Positions 1-7,223 of a stretch of 18,845 bases of DNA are shown one piece after another. The stretch is from contig CALEPS010000194.1 in the NCBI GenBank assembly GCA_937910305.1, positions 1 to 18,845 of the forward strand, in the 5' to 3' direction. The notes under the pieces were generated by a model. That model did no database searches and was not told the origin of the DNA. It worked only from the letters and a program-made list of their open reading frames with translations. A program made the position numbers and the translations under genes. How positions within the stretch are numbered: position 1 is the stretch's first letter; each line of letters starts with the position of its first letter. The DNA is from an uncultured Bacteroidales bacterium (GTDB taxonomy: Bacteria > Bacteroidota > Bacteroidia > Bacteroidales > Paludibacteraceae).

Positions 1-327
1 ACGCCGGACGGCGAGCCGGTGGCAATGAACCTGCGGTGCGACAACACGTTCGTAGAGGATGCCCGGTGGCATGAGCAGGAGGCGCGGTATAGCGCGTTTG
101 TGCAAAGGGCTGCCGACAAACGGCTGCTACTGTTGGAGTTCGGCGTGGGGTTCAATACGCCGGTGATCATCCGAATGCCGTTTGAGAGGATGGCAGCGCA
201 GCTCCCCGACACCACGCTCGTCCGTTTCAACCGCGACTACCCGCAGCCGTATCAAGCAGGTATTGAGCATTTTATCCCCTTTACCGAAGACATCAATCGT
301 ATCATTTCACAACTAAATCACCATTAA
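1..327 (+). CDS. Sir2-family NAD-dependent protein (sirtuin), C-terminal part
   Basis: The reading frame is open from the first base, so the gene starts outside the window and only its last 108 residues are seen. The segment contains MNLRCDNTFVEDARWHEQ followed by LLLLEFGVGFNTPVIIRMPF. These resemble the C-terminal half of bacterial sirtuins, especially the subgroup with an 'LELGVGxNTPxIIKxPF' stretch that is often linked to macrodomain and lipoylation genes (recalled from family knowledge). Sirtuins use NAD+ to deacylate or ADP-ribosylate proteins in the cytoplasm. The catalytic histidine and the NAD-binding Rossmann motifs lie upstream and cannot be checked. A GTG at 19 could be mistaken for a start, but the upstream codons are in frame and fit the family. 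Family assignment is fairly sure; subgroup and substrate are not. Confidence 0.75.
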   Translation, partial: TPDGEPVAMNLRCDNTFVEDARWHEQEARYSAFVQRAADKRLLLLEFGVGFNTPVIIRMPFERMAAQLPDTTLVRFNRDYPQPYQAGIEHFIPFTEDINRIISQLNHH

Positions 328-329
328 TC

Positions 330-428
330 ATGCAAAGAGCATTGGATTTTCTGCAAGCACACAATGAGGTGGCTTTGGCTACTGTTTGTATCAGCAACGG
401 CTTCGTCGGCGAAAGGTTTTCCAAATAG
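330..428 (+). pseudogene. Truncated N-terminus of a pyridoxamine 5'-phosphate oxidase-like protein
   Basis: An ATG two bases after the sirtuin stop opens a 32-codon frame beginning MQRALDFLQAHNEVALATV. This matches the usual N-terminus of small flavin-binding proteins of the pyridoxamine-phosphate-oxidase-like family. After about 19 residues the similarity breaks off (CISNGF...) and a stop follows. The rest of the family domain (normally about 130 residues or more) is missing, so this is read as a gene cut by a deletion. It was probably the second gene of an operon with the sirtuin. The 94 bases after it hold a 7-bp hairpin (449-465) and an 11-bp duplication (499-520), and no other gene is seen there. 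Confidence 0.5.
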
Positions 429-448
429 GTTCTTCTTTCGTCAATTGT

Positions 449-465
449 CCCGCATGGTATGCGGG
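449..465. other. Short perfect hairpin between convergent genes
   Basis: CCCGCAT (449-455), a 3-base loop and ATGCGGG (459-465) form a perfect 7-bp stem. It lies between the rightward sirtuin/remnant unit and the leftward membrane-protein operon, where a shared terminator would be expected. No clear T-run follows on either strand, so a terminator role is only inferred. Confidence 0.35.
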
Positions 466-498
466 TGTAACCAAAGCCGGCCAACCTCGCGCTAATCG

Positions 499-520
499 TA
501 TACCCTTGCTATACCCTTAC
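499..520. repeat. Two-unit 11-bp direct repeat
   Basis: TATACCCTTGC is followed directly by TATACCCTTAC, with 10 of 11 bases identical. It sits just past the 3' end of the YjdF-like gene. By itself this is weak, but two longer arrays of 11-bp period occur elsewhere in the window (11349-11414 and 16559-16602). Confidence 0.6.
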
Positions 521-522
521 AT

Positions 523-1209
523 CTACGAAGCGGCTATTTTTTTGTAGCGTTCGATAAGTTTGTCGTGGCGGATGAATCCATAGACGGCGACGAGGAGTGC
601 GCCAACAAGATCAAGAATGAGGTCCTGCATCGAGTCACGCAGGGCGGCATGACCGCAGAGCGGTTCGTCCTCCGGAGTAAAGATAGAGCCTGTAGTGGTC
701 GCCATGAACTGCTGCGTGTTCGTGCCCATAAGGCTGTCATACGTATATTCGATAATCTCCCAGCAGGCACCAAGTCCGAGCGAAAACATGACCAGAAAAA
801 GACAGAGGAACCATTTGTTAAAATAGATGTATTTGTCGTTCTCCGCCATGATGATATGGATAAGCCAGAGAGCAATCATCGAGAGCAGAAAACCGCTCTC
901 TGCGTGCAGCAGTTTGTCCCACCATGGCACACGCCCGTAGAGGTCGAGCCCGTCGCCCATGATAAGCGAGGAGAAACAGAAAACAACGATGAAGACCGAC
1001 AGCAGCCACGGCACTTCGATACGGAAACGGCTGCGGAGTAGATGCGGCAGGTACATAATCAGCAGCATTGCGACATATTGCAATCCACGGAAAACGACTT
1101 CGTCCCATGTGCTTCTTGCAGCAATGAGCCATCCCACGTTTGCCACCGCCATTCCCGCAATCAGCCATGTGGCAATCCTGTTTATTTTATGCAGTTGTTC
1201 TCTACGCAT
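523..1209 (-). CDS. YjdF/DUF2238-like integral membrane protein
   Basis: A 228-residue polytopic protein with about six hydrophobic segments (roughly residues 13-30, 43-58, 68-86, 106-124, 133-150 and 198-215). The stretches WWDKLLHAESGFLLSM, GACWEIIEYTYDSLMG and DSMQDLILDLVGALLVA match the pattern of YjdF/DUF2238-type membrane proteins: a polar D/H-containing segment, a membrane W-E-I-x-E-Y motif and a D-x-x-x-D-L-x-G-A segment. No biochemical role is established that I can name. It is the last gene of a leftward operon, starting 4 bases after the glycosyltransferase stop, so the two are almost surely co-transcribed. The linkage suggests a role in the envelope or in handling a lipid product, which is inference. 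Confidence 0.75.
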   Translation of the reverse strand: MRREQLHKINRIATWLIAGMAVANVGWLIAARSTWDEVVFRGLQYVAMLLIMYLPHLLRSRFRIEVPWLLSVFIVVFCFSSLIMGDGLDLYGRVPWWDKLLHAESGFLLSMIALWLIHIIMAENDKYIYFNKWFLCLFLVMFSLGLGACWEIIEYTYDSLMGTNTQQFMATTTGSIFTPEDEPLCGHAALRDSMQDLILDLVGALLVAVYGFIRHDKLIERYKKIAAS

Positions 1210-1213
1210 GATA

Positions 1214-2344
1214 TTAGTGTTGTTTCATTTCTTCTATCGCTTCACGGAACATACCTTCGCACCGGCGAACAGACTCGTCGATATTGTACTGTTTGGCAGC
1301 TTCGGCGTACTCATGCTCCATGCGCTCTTTTTCTTCGGGATGATCCAACCACCAGTCGATAGCACGCGCAAGGTCTTTGGGGCGGCCGGGAGCAAAAAGA
1401 CTTCGCCCGTCCAAAGCAAACTGCGGCGTGGCGCTGTCTTCGCTGTTGGCTATCACCGGCACTAATCCTGTAGCAAAGGCCTCGATACATGAGATGGCTT
1501 CACTCTCCATGTCTGAAGCATGCACATAGAGGTCGGTCTGCGCCAGCAGGTGAATCAGTTCGTTCTTGGTCAGGAATACAAACTGTGGCGGGTTCGGCAG
1601 TTGTTTGCCCATCTCCACGTATTCGTCATACTTGGGACCTTTGCCCGCGAAAACAAGTTGGATGCGGTCGGCGTACTTGCTGTACTGCACAGCGTTTATG
1701 ATGACATCCTGTCGTTTCTCACCGGAGAGGCGTCCTACCATGACGATGAGGATTTTGCCCTCATATTGTGGGTCTTTGGGACATTTGGTATAGACGAACG
1801 AAGGGTCAATGCCATTGGATATGACATGTATCTTTGCTTTGTAACCGTGCTTAACCAACTCGTCCGCCATGAACTGCGAGGGCGTGTGGATGTGCGTGAA
1901 GCGACTGTATAGCGTCCAGTTGAAGACTTGGTAGAAACTGTCGTTGATGCGCTCTGCCTTACCCAGACCGATAGAAGAAGTCATGTTTTCCGGTTGGATG
2001 TGGAACGCTGCCGTGGACGGTTTGTGCATCTGGTCAGCTATGAGTTTGGTAGCTGTCTCCAGCGCGAAAGGCATCATACAATGCACAATGTCCGCCCATG
2101 CCACCGCCTCGCGGATGATGTCCAGATCGACTTGCGCGAACTGGAAACCCTGTGAGTGAATGAGGTCGTTGAAAAGGGGCACTTTGAACTCCTTGAGGAC
2201 GAACTTGTCAGGTGCCGGTTCGCCGGTAGTAAGGATGCGCACTTCGTTGCCGTGCTCGCGGAGTACCGCCGCAAAACGCTGGGCGGAGATGGACGTGCCG
2301 TTGTTGTTGGTGTCGTACGTGTCAATGACGAGAAGTATTTTCAT
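1214..2344 (-). CDS. GT4-family glycosyltransferase
   Basis: A 376-residue GT-B glycosyltransferase. The N-terminal Rossmann half opens with MKILLVIDTYDTNNNGTS and contains the acceptor-side segment HIQPENMTSSIGL (around residue 130). The C-terminal donor half begins near the strand ILIVMVGRLSGEKRQDVI, typical of GT4. It carries the E-x7-E nucleotide-sugar motif in MESEAISCIEAF, with the glutamates at residues 280 and 288. The nearest families I recall add glucose to diacylglycerol or act in cell-surface glycan assembly, so a membrane-lipid acceptor is possible but unproven. The ATG at 2344 was chosen because the fold starts there; the frame stays open upstream only as a shadow of the AraC gene. 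It lies 20 bases after the AraC stop and 4 bases before the membrane-protein gene. Confidence 0.85.
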   Translation of the reverse strand: MKILLVIDTYDTNNNGTSISAQRFAAVLREHGNEVRILTTGEPAPDKFVLKEFKVPLFNDLIHSQGFQFAQVDLDIIREAVAWADIVHCMMPFALETATKLIADQMHKPSTAAFHIQPENMTSSIGLGKAERINDSFYQVFNWTLYSRFTHIHTPSQFMADELVKHGYKAKIHVISNGIDPSFVYTKCPKDPQYEGKILIVMVGRLSGEKRQDVIINAVQYSKYADRIQLVFAGKGPKYDEYVEMGKQLPNPPQFVFLTKNELIHLLAQTDLYVHASDMESEAISCIEAFATGLVPVIANSEDSATPQFALDGRSLFAPGRPKDLARAIDWWLDHPEEKERMEHEYAEAAKQYNIDESVRRCEGMFREAIEEMKQH

Positions 2345-2364
2345 GGTATAAATAGTTATAATTT

Positions 2365-3219
2365 TTATTTTGTGCTGTGGGTTCGGCTGGAGGAACGGTA
2401 TTGGTGGGCGGTCATGCCGAGGTGTTTCTTCACGTACTTGCAGAAGAAACTGAGACTGACGAAATCCAATTGTACGCAAATCTCCTTGACACTCATATCC
2501 GTCTGGAGGAGCAAGCGTTTGATCTCCTGTACGGTCAGATCGTTGATGACAACTTGCGCAGACTTGCCGGTAACAGTGTTGCAGACTACGGACAGGTATT
2601 TCGGCGTGACAGCCAGACGGTCGGCATACCACCGAACCTCACGCTGACGGCCTTTGTTTTCTTGCAACAGGCGGGCAAAATCCCGGAAAAGGATCTCCTG
2701 CCGCCCTTGCTTGTGCTCCGTTTCCGGCGTTTGTTCGATGCTTTTTTCGAGCCAGCATAACAGTTCATAGATAGCGGCTTGCGCAAAGATGCGGCGGATG
2801 TTTTCGCTCAGTCCCGGACGGGTGTCTTCACTGTATAGCTGGAACAGCCGGTTGAAGAGCTGGATCAGTTCCTGTTGCCGTTCGTCCAAGTGGATTACCG
2901 GATGTTGCAGGATGTAATTCGATTTCTCCCACCACGTGGTATCTTCGCGCACGCAGAGGTAGAAAATATCGTCCAGTGCGTGTTTGCGCACCGCCACGGC
3001 TCCGCATTTCATGTCCGGAGAGCGCATGTAGTTGCCGATGATGAGATCCGACCGGCATAACAACATGTCGTGCGGACGGATAAGATATTGCTGCTCATTG
3101 ATCTCGATTTGCAGCTTGCCCTCCGTACAATAGATGATAAGCGAGCAGTCGTTTTCATTGCTGAAGCGTTGCAACAACTCGTCCAAGTTTCCCGAAAAGA
3201 TAATATCCTGATTCAGCAT
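2365..3219 (-). CDS. AraC-family transcriptional regulator
   Basis: A 284-residue protein of normal AraC length. Residues 1-150 look like a cupin-type sensor domain (QQYLIRPHDMLLCRSD near 43-58). Residues about 190-278 form the two helix-turn-helix units: ADRLAVTPKYLSVV (199-212) and SVKEICVQLDFVSLSFFCKY (243-262), followed by the usual KKHLGMTAHQYR ending. The gene heads a leftward operon with the glycosyltransferase and the YjdF-like protein. It is divergent from a TolC/HlyD/ABC-2 export operon, the common arrangement for a local AraC activator. The shared intergenic region carries a repeated motif and an inverted partial copy of it, so both autoregulation and control of the exporter are plausible. 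The inducer is unknown. Confidence 0.9.
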   Translation of the reverse strand: MLNQDIIFSGNLDELLQRFSNENDCSLIIYCTEGKLQIEINEQQYLIRPHDMLLCRSDLIIGNYMRSPDMKCGAVAVRKHALDDIFYLCVREDTTWWEKSNYILQHPVIHLDERQQELIQLFNRLFQLYSEDTRPGLSENIRRIFAQAAIYELLCWLEKSIEQTPETEHKQGRQEILFRDFARLLQENKGRQREVRWYADRLAVTPKYLSVVCNTVTGKSAQVVINDLTVQEIKRLLLQTDMSVKEICVQLDFVSLSFFCKYVKKHLGMTAHQYRSSSRTHSTK

Positions 3220-3298
3220 AAGGGCATTGGGGCATTTATATATTTACGCATTTATTCATTTTCGCATTTGTTCCTTTACCAAGTGGAGTTTCCGACTG

Positions 3299-3329
3299 CA
3301 AAGATAGTACTTTTTTACGAATTGTGCAA
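3299..3329 (-). promoter_or_regulatory. Bacteroidota-type promoter for the AraC operon
   Basis: On the minus strand TTGC (3326-3329) is followed by 19 bases and TATCTTTG (3299-3306). This fits the Bacteroidota primary-sigma consensus of an upstream TTG element and a TAnnTTTG -7 box. Transcription would begin near 3292, about 70 bases before the AraC start codon. Confidence 0.75.
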
Positions 3330-3344
3330 GTTTTAGCGGCAAAA

Positions 3345-3363
3345 AGTTTTCCAAATGCCATAT
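3345..3363 (-). promoter_or_regulatory. Inverted partial copy of the regulatory repeat motifs
   Basis: Read on the minus strand this holds ATATGGCAT (3355-3363) and TTTGGAAAACT (3345-3355). Both resemble pieces of the plus-strand repeat at 3376-3439 (TATATGGCACAT and ATATGGAAAACT), in reversed order. It lies just upstream of the AraC promoter, which would suit a site for autoregulation. The assignment rests on similarity only. Confidence 0.4.
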
Positions 3364-3375
3364 TTTAGGGCATAA

Positions 3376-3439
3376 GTCAATCAATAGGGAAATATGGAAA
3401 ACTGACAAAGGGGTATATGGCACATCGTTTGTAAGAAAA
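3376..3439 (+). promoter_or_regulatory. Regulatory repeat, copy A (upstream of the export operon)
   Basis: This is the first of three copies of a conserved block whose core includes ATAGGGAAATATGGAAAAC, then TGACAAA, a G-run, TATATGGCACAT and GTTTG. Two ATATGG hexamers lie 23 bases apart (3392 and 3415), like tandem half-sites of an AraC-type activator. The downstream ATCGTTTG is a weak -7 box that would need an activator. The block ends about 83 bases before the tolC-like start codon. The other copies are at 8444-8509 and 15152-15218. Confidence 0.7.
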
Positions 3440-3442
3440 GAC

Positions 3443-3485
3443 TCGGCTAACGGGAGCTGATTAACTAATCATAGTACAAAGCCGA
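3443..3485 (+). other. Leader stem-loop upstream of the tolC-like gene
   Basis: TCGGCT (3443-3448) pairs with AGCCGA (3480-3485). The loop contains the palindrome TGATTA-AC-TAATCA (3458-3471), giving a two-level hairpin in the presumed 5' leader. There is no T-run. It could affect translation or be a protein site; only the complementarity is seen. Confidence 0.4.
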
Positions 3486-3521
3486 AGCCAATTTAACCTA
3501 TATAAACAGTGCAACATAGTA

Positions 3522-5021
3522 ATGAACAAAGCAATGAAGAAACGTAAATTATCAGTGGTATTGTGTCTGTTGGGCTTAGCAATACATGTGCAGGCGGGAG
3601 ATACTATACAGTATAGTTTGGCAGCATGCCGTGAGATGGCATTGAGTCAGGGCTGCTCAAACCGCTCCCAACAGGAGTTGCAAAAAGCCGCAGAACTGAA
3701 CCGCAAAGCAGCTTTGGCTGCAATGTTTCCAAAAGTAACTGTCAACGGCGCGTATATGTGGAACTCGGAGAACATCCATCTGTTAGCCAACGAACACGCT
3801 TTTGATTTCGGGACAGCAGGCGTGAATACTGACGGGACAAACTATTTCAACTGGAGTAGTGAGACCTTTTTGAGTCGCATGGCGACCGAATTGGAGGGAA
3901 CCCGTTTGCAACAGCCGATATTGGATGTCCAGAACGCAGCAGGGCAACAGATAGCCAATGCTTATCAACAGGTATATGACCGCCTGACGGTAGATATGAC
4001 ACATGTAGTGGTGGCACATGCAGGAGTGACACAGCCTATTTATACGGGCGGTATGCTCACCCAGAACTACAAGATAGCCAAGTCCACCGAACATATAGCC
4101 GCTCTGCAATCCGAAGCCAAGCATGACGAGGTGATAGCCAAAGTGGATGAAGCCTATTGGCGTATGGTAAGCGTGGAGCAGAAACACCGCTTGGCCGATG
4201 AATACTACCGATTGCTCTGCAAATTGGAAAGCGATGTGACGGACTTGGTGAACGAAGGTATGGCGACGCAGTCCGACCTACTGAAAGTGCGCACCAAACG
4301 CGGTGAAGCGGAAGTGAAGAAACTGCAAGCCGAGAACGGACTGACGCTCTCCCGAATGGCTTTGGCACAAGTATGCGGTCTTCCGTTGAACGAGGTGTTC
4401 ACCGTGGATGCGGGCGGTCTGGAACAAACCACTTTAGCCGGCGACAAGTTCGATGCCGAAAGCATAGTAGCCAACCGCAAGGAGTTGCAGATGGCCCGGG
4501 AAACGGAGAAGATTGCCCGTAGTAGCGCCAAATTAGCGAGCGCAGGTCTGCAACCAACCATAGTAGCCTCGGCCGGGTACGTTTATACTAACCCGAGCAT
4601 GGAGAACGGTGTGCGGAGCGACTGGAAAGGGCACGGATTCTTTTCCGCCGGAGTAGTGGTGAATGTACCTATAGCGCACGCGGATGATATTCTGCGGTAC
4701 AAAGCTGCCAAACACGCCGCCAATGCTATGGCGATGAAGACGGAAGAAACGCGCGAACTGCTCACCTTGCAGACCACGCAAGCGAACCAGCGACTGATGG
4801 AGTCGCAGCAGAAGATAGCTGTGGCACAACTGACCTGCCGTAACGCAGCGGAGGTGCTACGGATGGCGGAGGAATCGTTCGCATCGGGGATGATTTCTTC
4901 ATCGGAGCTGATGCAGGCTCAGACGGCATGGATGTCCGCCGCAACCGATCTGACGGATGCTCAGACAGAAGCAAAAATGAATGAAGCGAAGCTGCTTCAA
5001 TATATTGGTTTTAACAATTAG
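3522..5021 (+). CDS. TolC-family outer-membrane efflux protein
   Basis: A 499-residue exported protein. Residues 1-25 (MNKAMKKRKLSVVLCLLGLA, ending in VQA before GD) are a signal peptide, so the product crosses the inner membrane. The rest is the helical-barrel pattern of TolC/OEP proteins: long amphipathic helices in two similar halves, with YSLAACREMALSQG near the N-terminus and segments rich in A, E, Q and L such as EVLRMAEESFASGMISSSEL in the second half. It would form the outer-membrane channel of a tripartite exporter. The HlyD-type adaptor starts 5 bases downstream and two permeases follow. An in-frame ATG at 3534 is an alternative start that would leave a shorter but still valid signal peptide. 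Confidence 0.9.
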   Translation: MNKAMKKRKLSVVLCLLGLAIHVQAGDTIQYSLAACREMALSQGCSNRSQQELQKAAELNRKAALAAMFPKVTVNGAYMWNSENIHLLANEHAFDFGTAGVNTDGTNYFNWSSETFLSRMATELEGTRLQQPILDVQNAAGQQIANAYQQVYDRLTVDMTHVVVAHAGVTQPIYTGGMLTQNYKIAKSTEHIAALQSEAKHDEVIAKVDEAYWRMVSVEQKHRLADEYYRLLCKLESDVTDLVNEGMATQSDLLKVRTKRGEAEVKKLQAENGLTLSRMALAQVCGLPLNEVFTVDAGGLEQTTLAGDKFDAESIVANRKELQMARETEKIARSSAKLASAGLQPTIVASAGYVYTNPSMENGVRSDWKGHGFFSAGVVVNVPIAHADDILRYKAAKHAANAMAMKTEETRELLTLQTTQANQRLMESQQKIAVAQLTCRNAAEVLRMAEESFASGMISSSELMQAQTAWMSAATDLTDAQTEAKMNEAKLLQYIGFNN

Positions 5022-5026
5022 AAACA

Positions 5027-6013
5027 ATGAAAAAAGAGAAAGAGGGAGGACTGTTATTGGGTTTGGTAGCCCTATTGGCAGTAGTGATTATTGTGGCGTT
5101 GGTGGGAGTGTTTGCCCTCCGCCCGGAAGAAACGCTTATTCAAGGCGAGTCGGAAGCGACAGAGTACCGTGTATCCGGCAAGGTGTCGGGCCGAATAGAG
5201 ATGTATCTCTATGAGGAAGGCGAGCAGGTACACAAAGGCGACACACTGGTTATTATCAACTCTCCGGAGGTGGAGGCGAAGAAAGCACAGGCTTTAGCCG
5301 CCCGCAGCATGGCAGAGGCAGTGAATCAGAAGGCTCACAACGGCGCACAACATGAGCAGATAACCGGTGCTTACGAACTTTACCAAAAAGCCAAAGCAGG
5401 CGAAGAAATCTACCGCAAGAGCTATGAGCGCGTACAGCGGTTATACGAGAAAGGCGTAGTAAGCGAGCAGAAACGCGATGAAGTAGAAGCGCAGTACAAG
5501 GCAGCCTCTGCTACTGTGCGTGCCGCCAAAAGCCAGTATGACATGGCGATGGCAGGCGCGCGTAAAGAAGATAAAGCTGCAGCCGCAGCACAAGTGGCAC
5601 AAGTGGACGGTATTCTGCAAGAAGTAGCAGCAGCAGAGGCAGAGCGTTACTTGCTCTCGCCTTGCAACGGAGAGGTAAGCGAACTATTCCCCAAGGTAGG
5701 CGAATTGGTCGGGCAAGGCAGCCCTGTGATGTCTATTGTGGATCTGGACGATGTATGGTTCACATTCGCCGTGCGTGAAGACATGTTGTCCGATTTTGCA
5801 ACGGGCAGCATTGTAGAAATCAAGATTCCTGCCCTTGGAGAAGCACGGTATCCGGTAGTCGTTACGCATGTGAAAGCAATGGGCACTTATGCCACATGGC
5901 GCACGACACAACAGAACGGCGGCTATGACGTACGGACTTTTGATGTCAAATGCCGTCCGCAGCAGTCTATCCCTAATCTGCGTCCGGGTATGACAGCGTT
6001 GGTAGTGAAGTAG
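5027..6013 (+). CDS. HlyD-family periplasmic adaptor (membrane fusion protein)
   Basis: A 328-residue protein with one N-terminal membrane anchor (about residues 9-30, GLVALLAVVIIVALVGVFAL). It has the split lipoyl domain of membrane fusion proteins: YRVSGKVSGRIEMYLYEEGE near 46-65 and the second half SPCNGEVSELFPKVGELVGQ near 208-227. Between them, residues about 80-200 are Ala/Glu/Lys-rich and form the alpha-helical coiled-coil hairpin that contacts the TolC partner. A beta-barrel region follows (DVWFTFAVRED) and the protein ends in LRPGMTALVVK, typical of the YbhG/EmrA type. It would link the inner-membrane permeases to the outer-membrane channel. It is tightly coupled to the upstream tolC-like gene (5-base gap). 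Confidence 0.9.
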   Translation: MKKEKEGGLLLGLVALLAVVIIVALVGVFALRPEETLIQGESEATEYRVSGKVSGRIEMYLYEEGEQVHKGDTLVIINSPEVEAKKAQALAARSMAEAVNQKAHNGAQHEQITGAYELYQKAKAGEEIYRKSYERVQRLYEKGVVSEQKRDEVEAQYKAASATVRAAKSQYDMAMAGARKEDKAAAAAQVAQVDGILQEVAAAEAERYLLSPCNGEVSELFPKVGELVGQGSPVMSIVDLDDVWFTFAVREDMLSDFATGSIVEIKIPALGEARYPVVVTHVKAMGTYATWRTTQQNGGYDVRTFDVKCRPQQSIPNLRPGMTALVVK

Positions 6014-6025
6014 CAGAAAGTAGAT

Positions 6026-6046
6026 AGTCACAAGTCGAAAGTCAAA
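6026..6046. repeat. Three-unit 7-bp tandem repeat before a start codon
   Basis: AGTCACA, AGTCGAA and AGTCAAA follow one another and end 4 bases before the GTG start at 6051. This is the only sizeable gap in the export operon (37 bases). There is no Shine-Dalgarno sequence. Confidence 0.6.
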
Positions 6047-6050
6047 AGCA

Positions 6051-7223
6051 GTGAATTACGTTATTTCTATATGGCATGTGATGCGGCGGGAGCTGAAGCA
6101 GATGTTCGCCAGACCGTTGTATATGTTTGCATCGGTGGGTGTGATGTTGCTCTCCACGTTCTTTTTTATCACTCTGATGCGGCAAGGGACGGCGGAAGAA
6201 ATGCCTGTGGCAGTTGTGGACAAAGACCAGACCACCATTTCGCGCAGGTTGTGCCATGAGATGCAGGCTACATCTTCGGTGGATATATGTCTTGTAACTT
6301 CCTCTTATTCCGAGGCGCGTGAGGCGATGCAGCAGGGTCGCATATACGGTATTTTCGTCATACCGGAGGGTTTTTATAGTGACCTTGTGGCGTTTAAGCG
6401 TCCTCAGATGGATTTTTATGTAACCAACGCCTATACCGTAGGCGGGAACACCGCCTACAAGCAGATGCTGACGGTGGCTAATCTTGTGTCGGGTGCGTTC
6501 CAGCGGGAAGTGTTGCGGAAGAAAGGGATGTCGGAAGACCTGATTATGAAACGCATCCAACCGTTAGTTATCGAAGGGCACATGGTTGCCAACCCGTGGA
6601 ACAACTACTCCGTCTATCTGGTCAGCACTATTCTGCCCGGCATATTAGGGTTAGTCTGTATCATGCTCACTATTTTTACTATAGGCTATGAGTTGAAGAT
6701 GAAGACCTCGCGCGAGTGGCTGCGCACAGCAGGAGGCAATTATACCGTGGCAATGATCGGCAAACTCATTCCTTATACGGTGATGTATGTGGTTTTAGGG
6801 TTCGGTTGCTATGCAATGATGTTCGGTTTCGCAGGTTTTCCTGTCTATGGCAGTCATGCCAGACTGTTGTTTGGTTTGTTACTCTATATATTCGCCATGG
6901 AGGCAGCCGGTATCTTCCTAATTGGATGTGTGCCTACGTTACGGGATGCTGTTTCCATCGGGGCTTTATATTCAATGCTTGGCTTCTCCCTTTCGGGATT
7001 CACTTATCCGGTGTCGAATATGCTCCCGCCTTTTCGGGCACTCAGTTGGCTGGAGCCTCTGAGACATTATTATCTGATTTATGTGAACGAAGCATTGATG
7101 GCGGCTCCATGGAGCAACAGCATGGTCCCTGCTCTGTCACTTTGTGCGTTCCTGTTGCTGGCACTCATCGTCTCTCCACGCCTGCACAAAGCGTTGGTCT
7201 ATCAAAACTATCCATTGAAATGA
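6051..7223 (+). CDS. ABC-2 type transporter permease (first of two)
   Basis: A 390-residue inner-membrane protein with the ABC-2 (YhhJ/YbhR-like) layout. There is a first membrane helix at about 22-42, a large periplasmic domain starting EEMPVAVVDKDQTTISR, and then five hydrophobic segments from about residue 200 to the C-terminus. ALYSMLGFSLSGFTYPVSNM and LRHYYLIYVNEAL are characteristic of the late membrane helices. It starts with GTG at 6051; no better ATG fits the first helix. The next permease overlaps its stop by 4 bases (ATGA), so they are probably translated together and form a heterodimer. No ATP-binding subunit is encoded nearby. The substrate is unknown; drugs, lipids or polysaccharide precursors are all possible for this class. 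Confidence 0.88.
   Translation: MNYVISIWHVMRRELKQMFARPLYMFASVGVMLLSTFFFITLMRQGTAEEMPVAVVDKDQTTISRRLCHEMQATSSVDICLVTSSYSEAREAMQQGRIYGIFVIPEGFYSDLVAFKRPQMDFYVTNAYTVGGNTAYKQMLTVANLVSGAFQREVLRKKGMSEDLIMKRIQPLVIEGHMVANPWNNYSVYLVSTILPGILGLVCIMLTIFTIGYELKMKTSREWLRTAGGNYTVAMIGKLIPYTVMYVVLGFGCYAMMFGFAGFPVYGSHARLLFGLLLYIFAMEAAGIFLIGCVPTLRDAVSIGALYSMLGFSLSGFTYPVSNMLPPFRALSWLEPLRHYYLIYVNEALMAAPWSNSMVPALSLCAFLLLALIVSPRLHKALVYQNYPLK

Noticed and set aside
5684..6031. Antisense frames across the adaptor and permease genes.
   Set aside because: Fully overlapped by well-supported genes and with His/Arg-rich composition typical of shadows.
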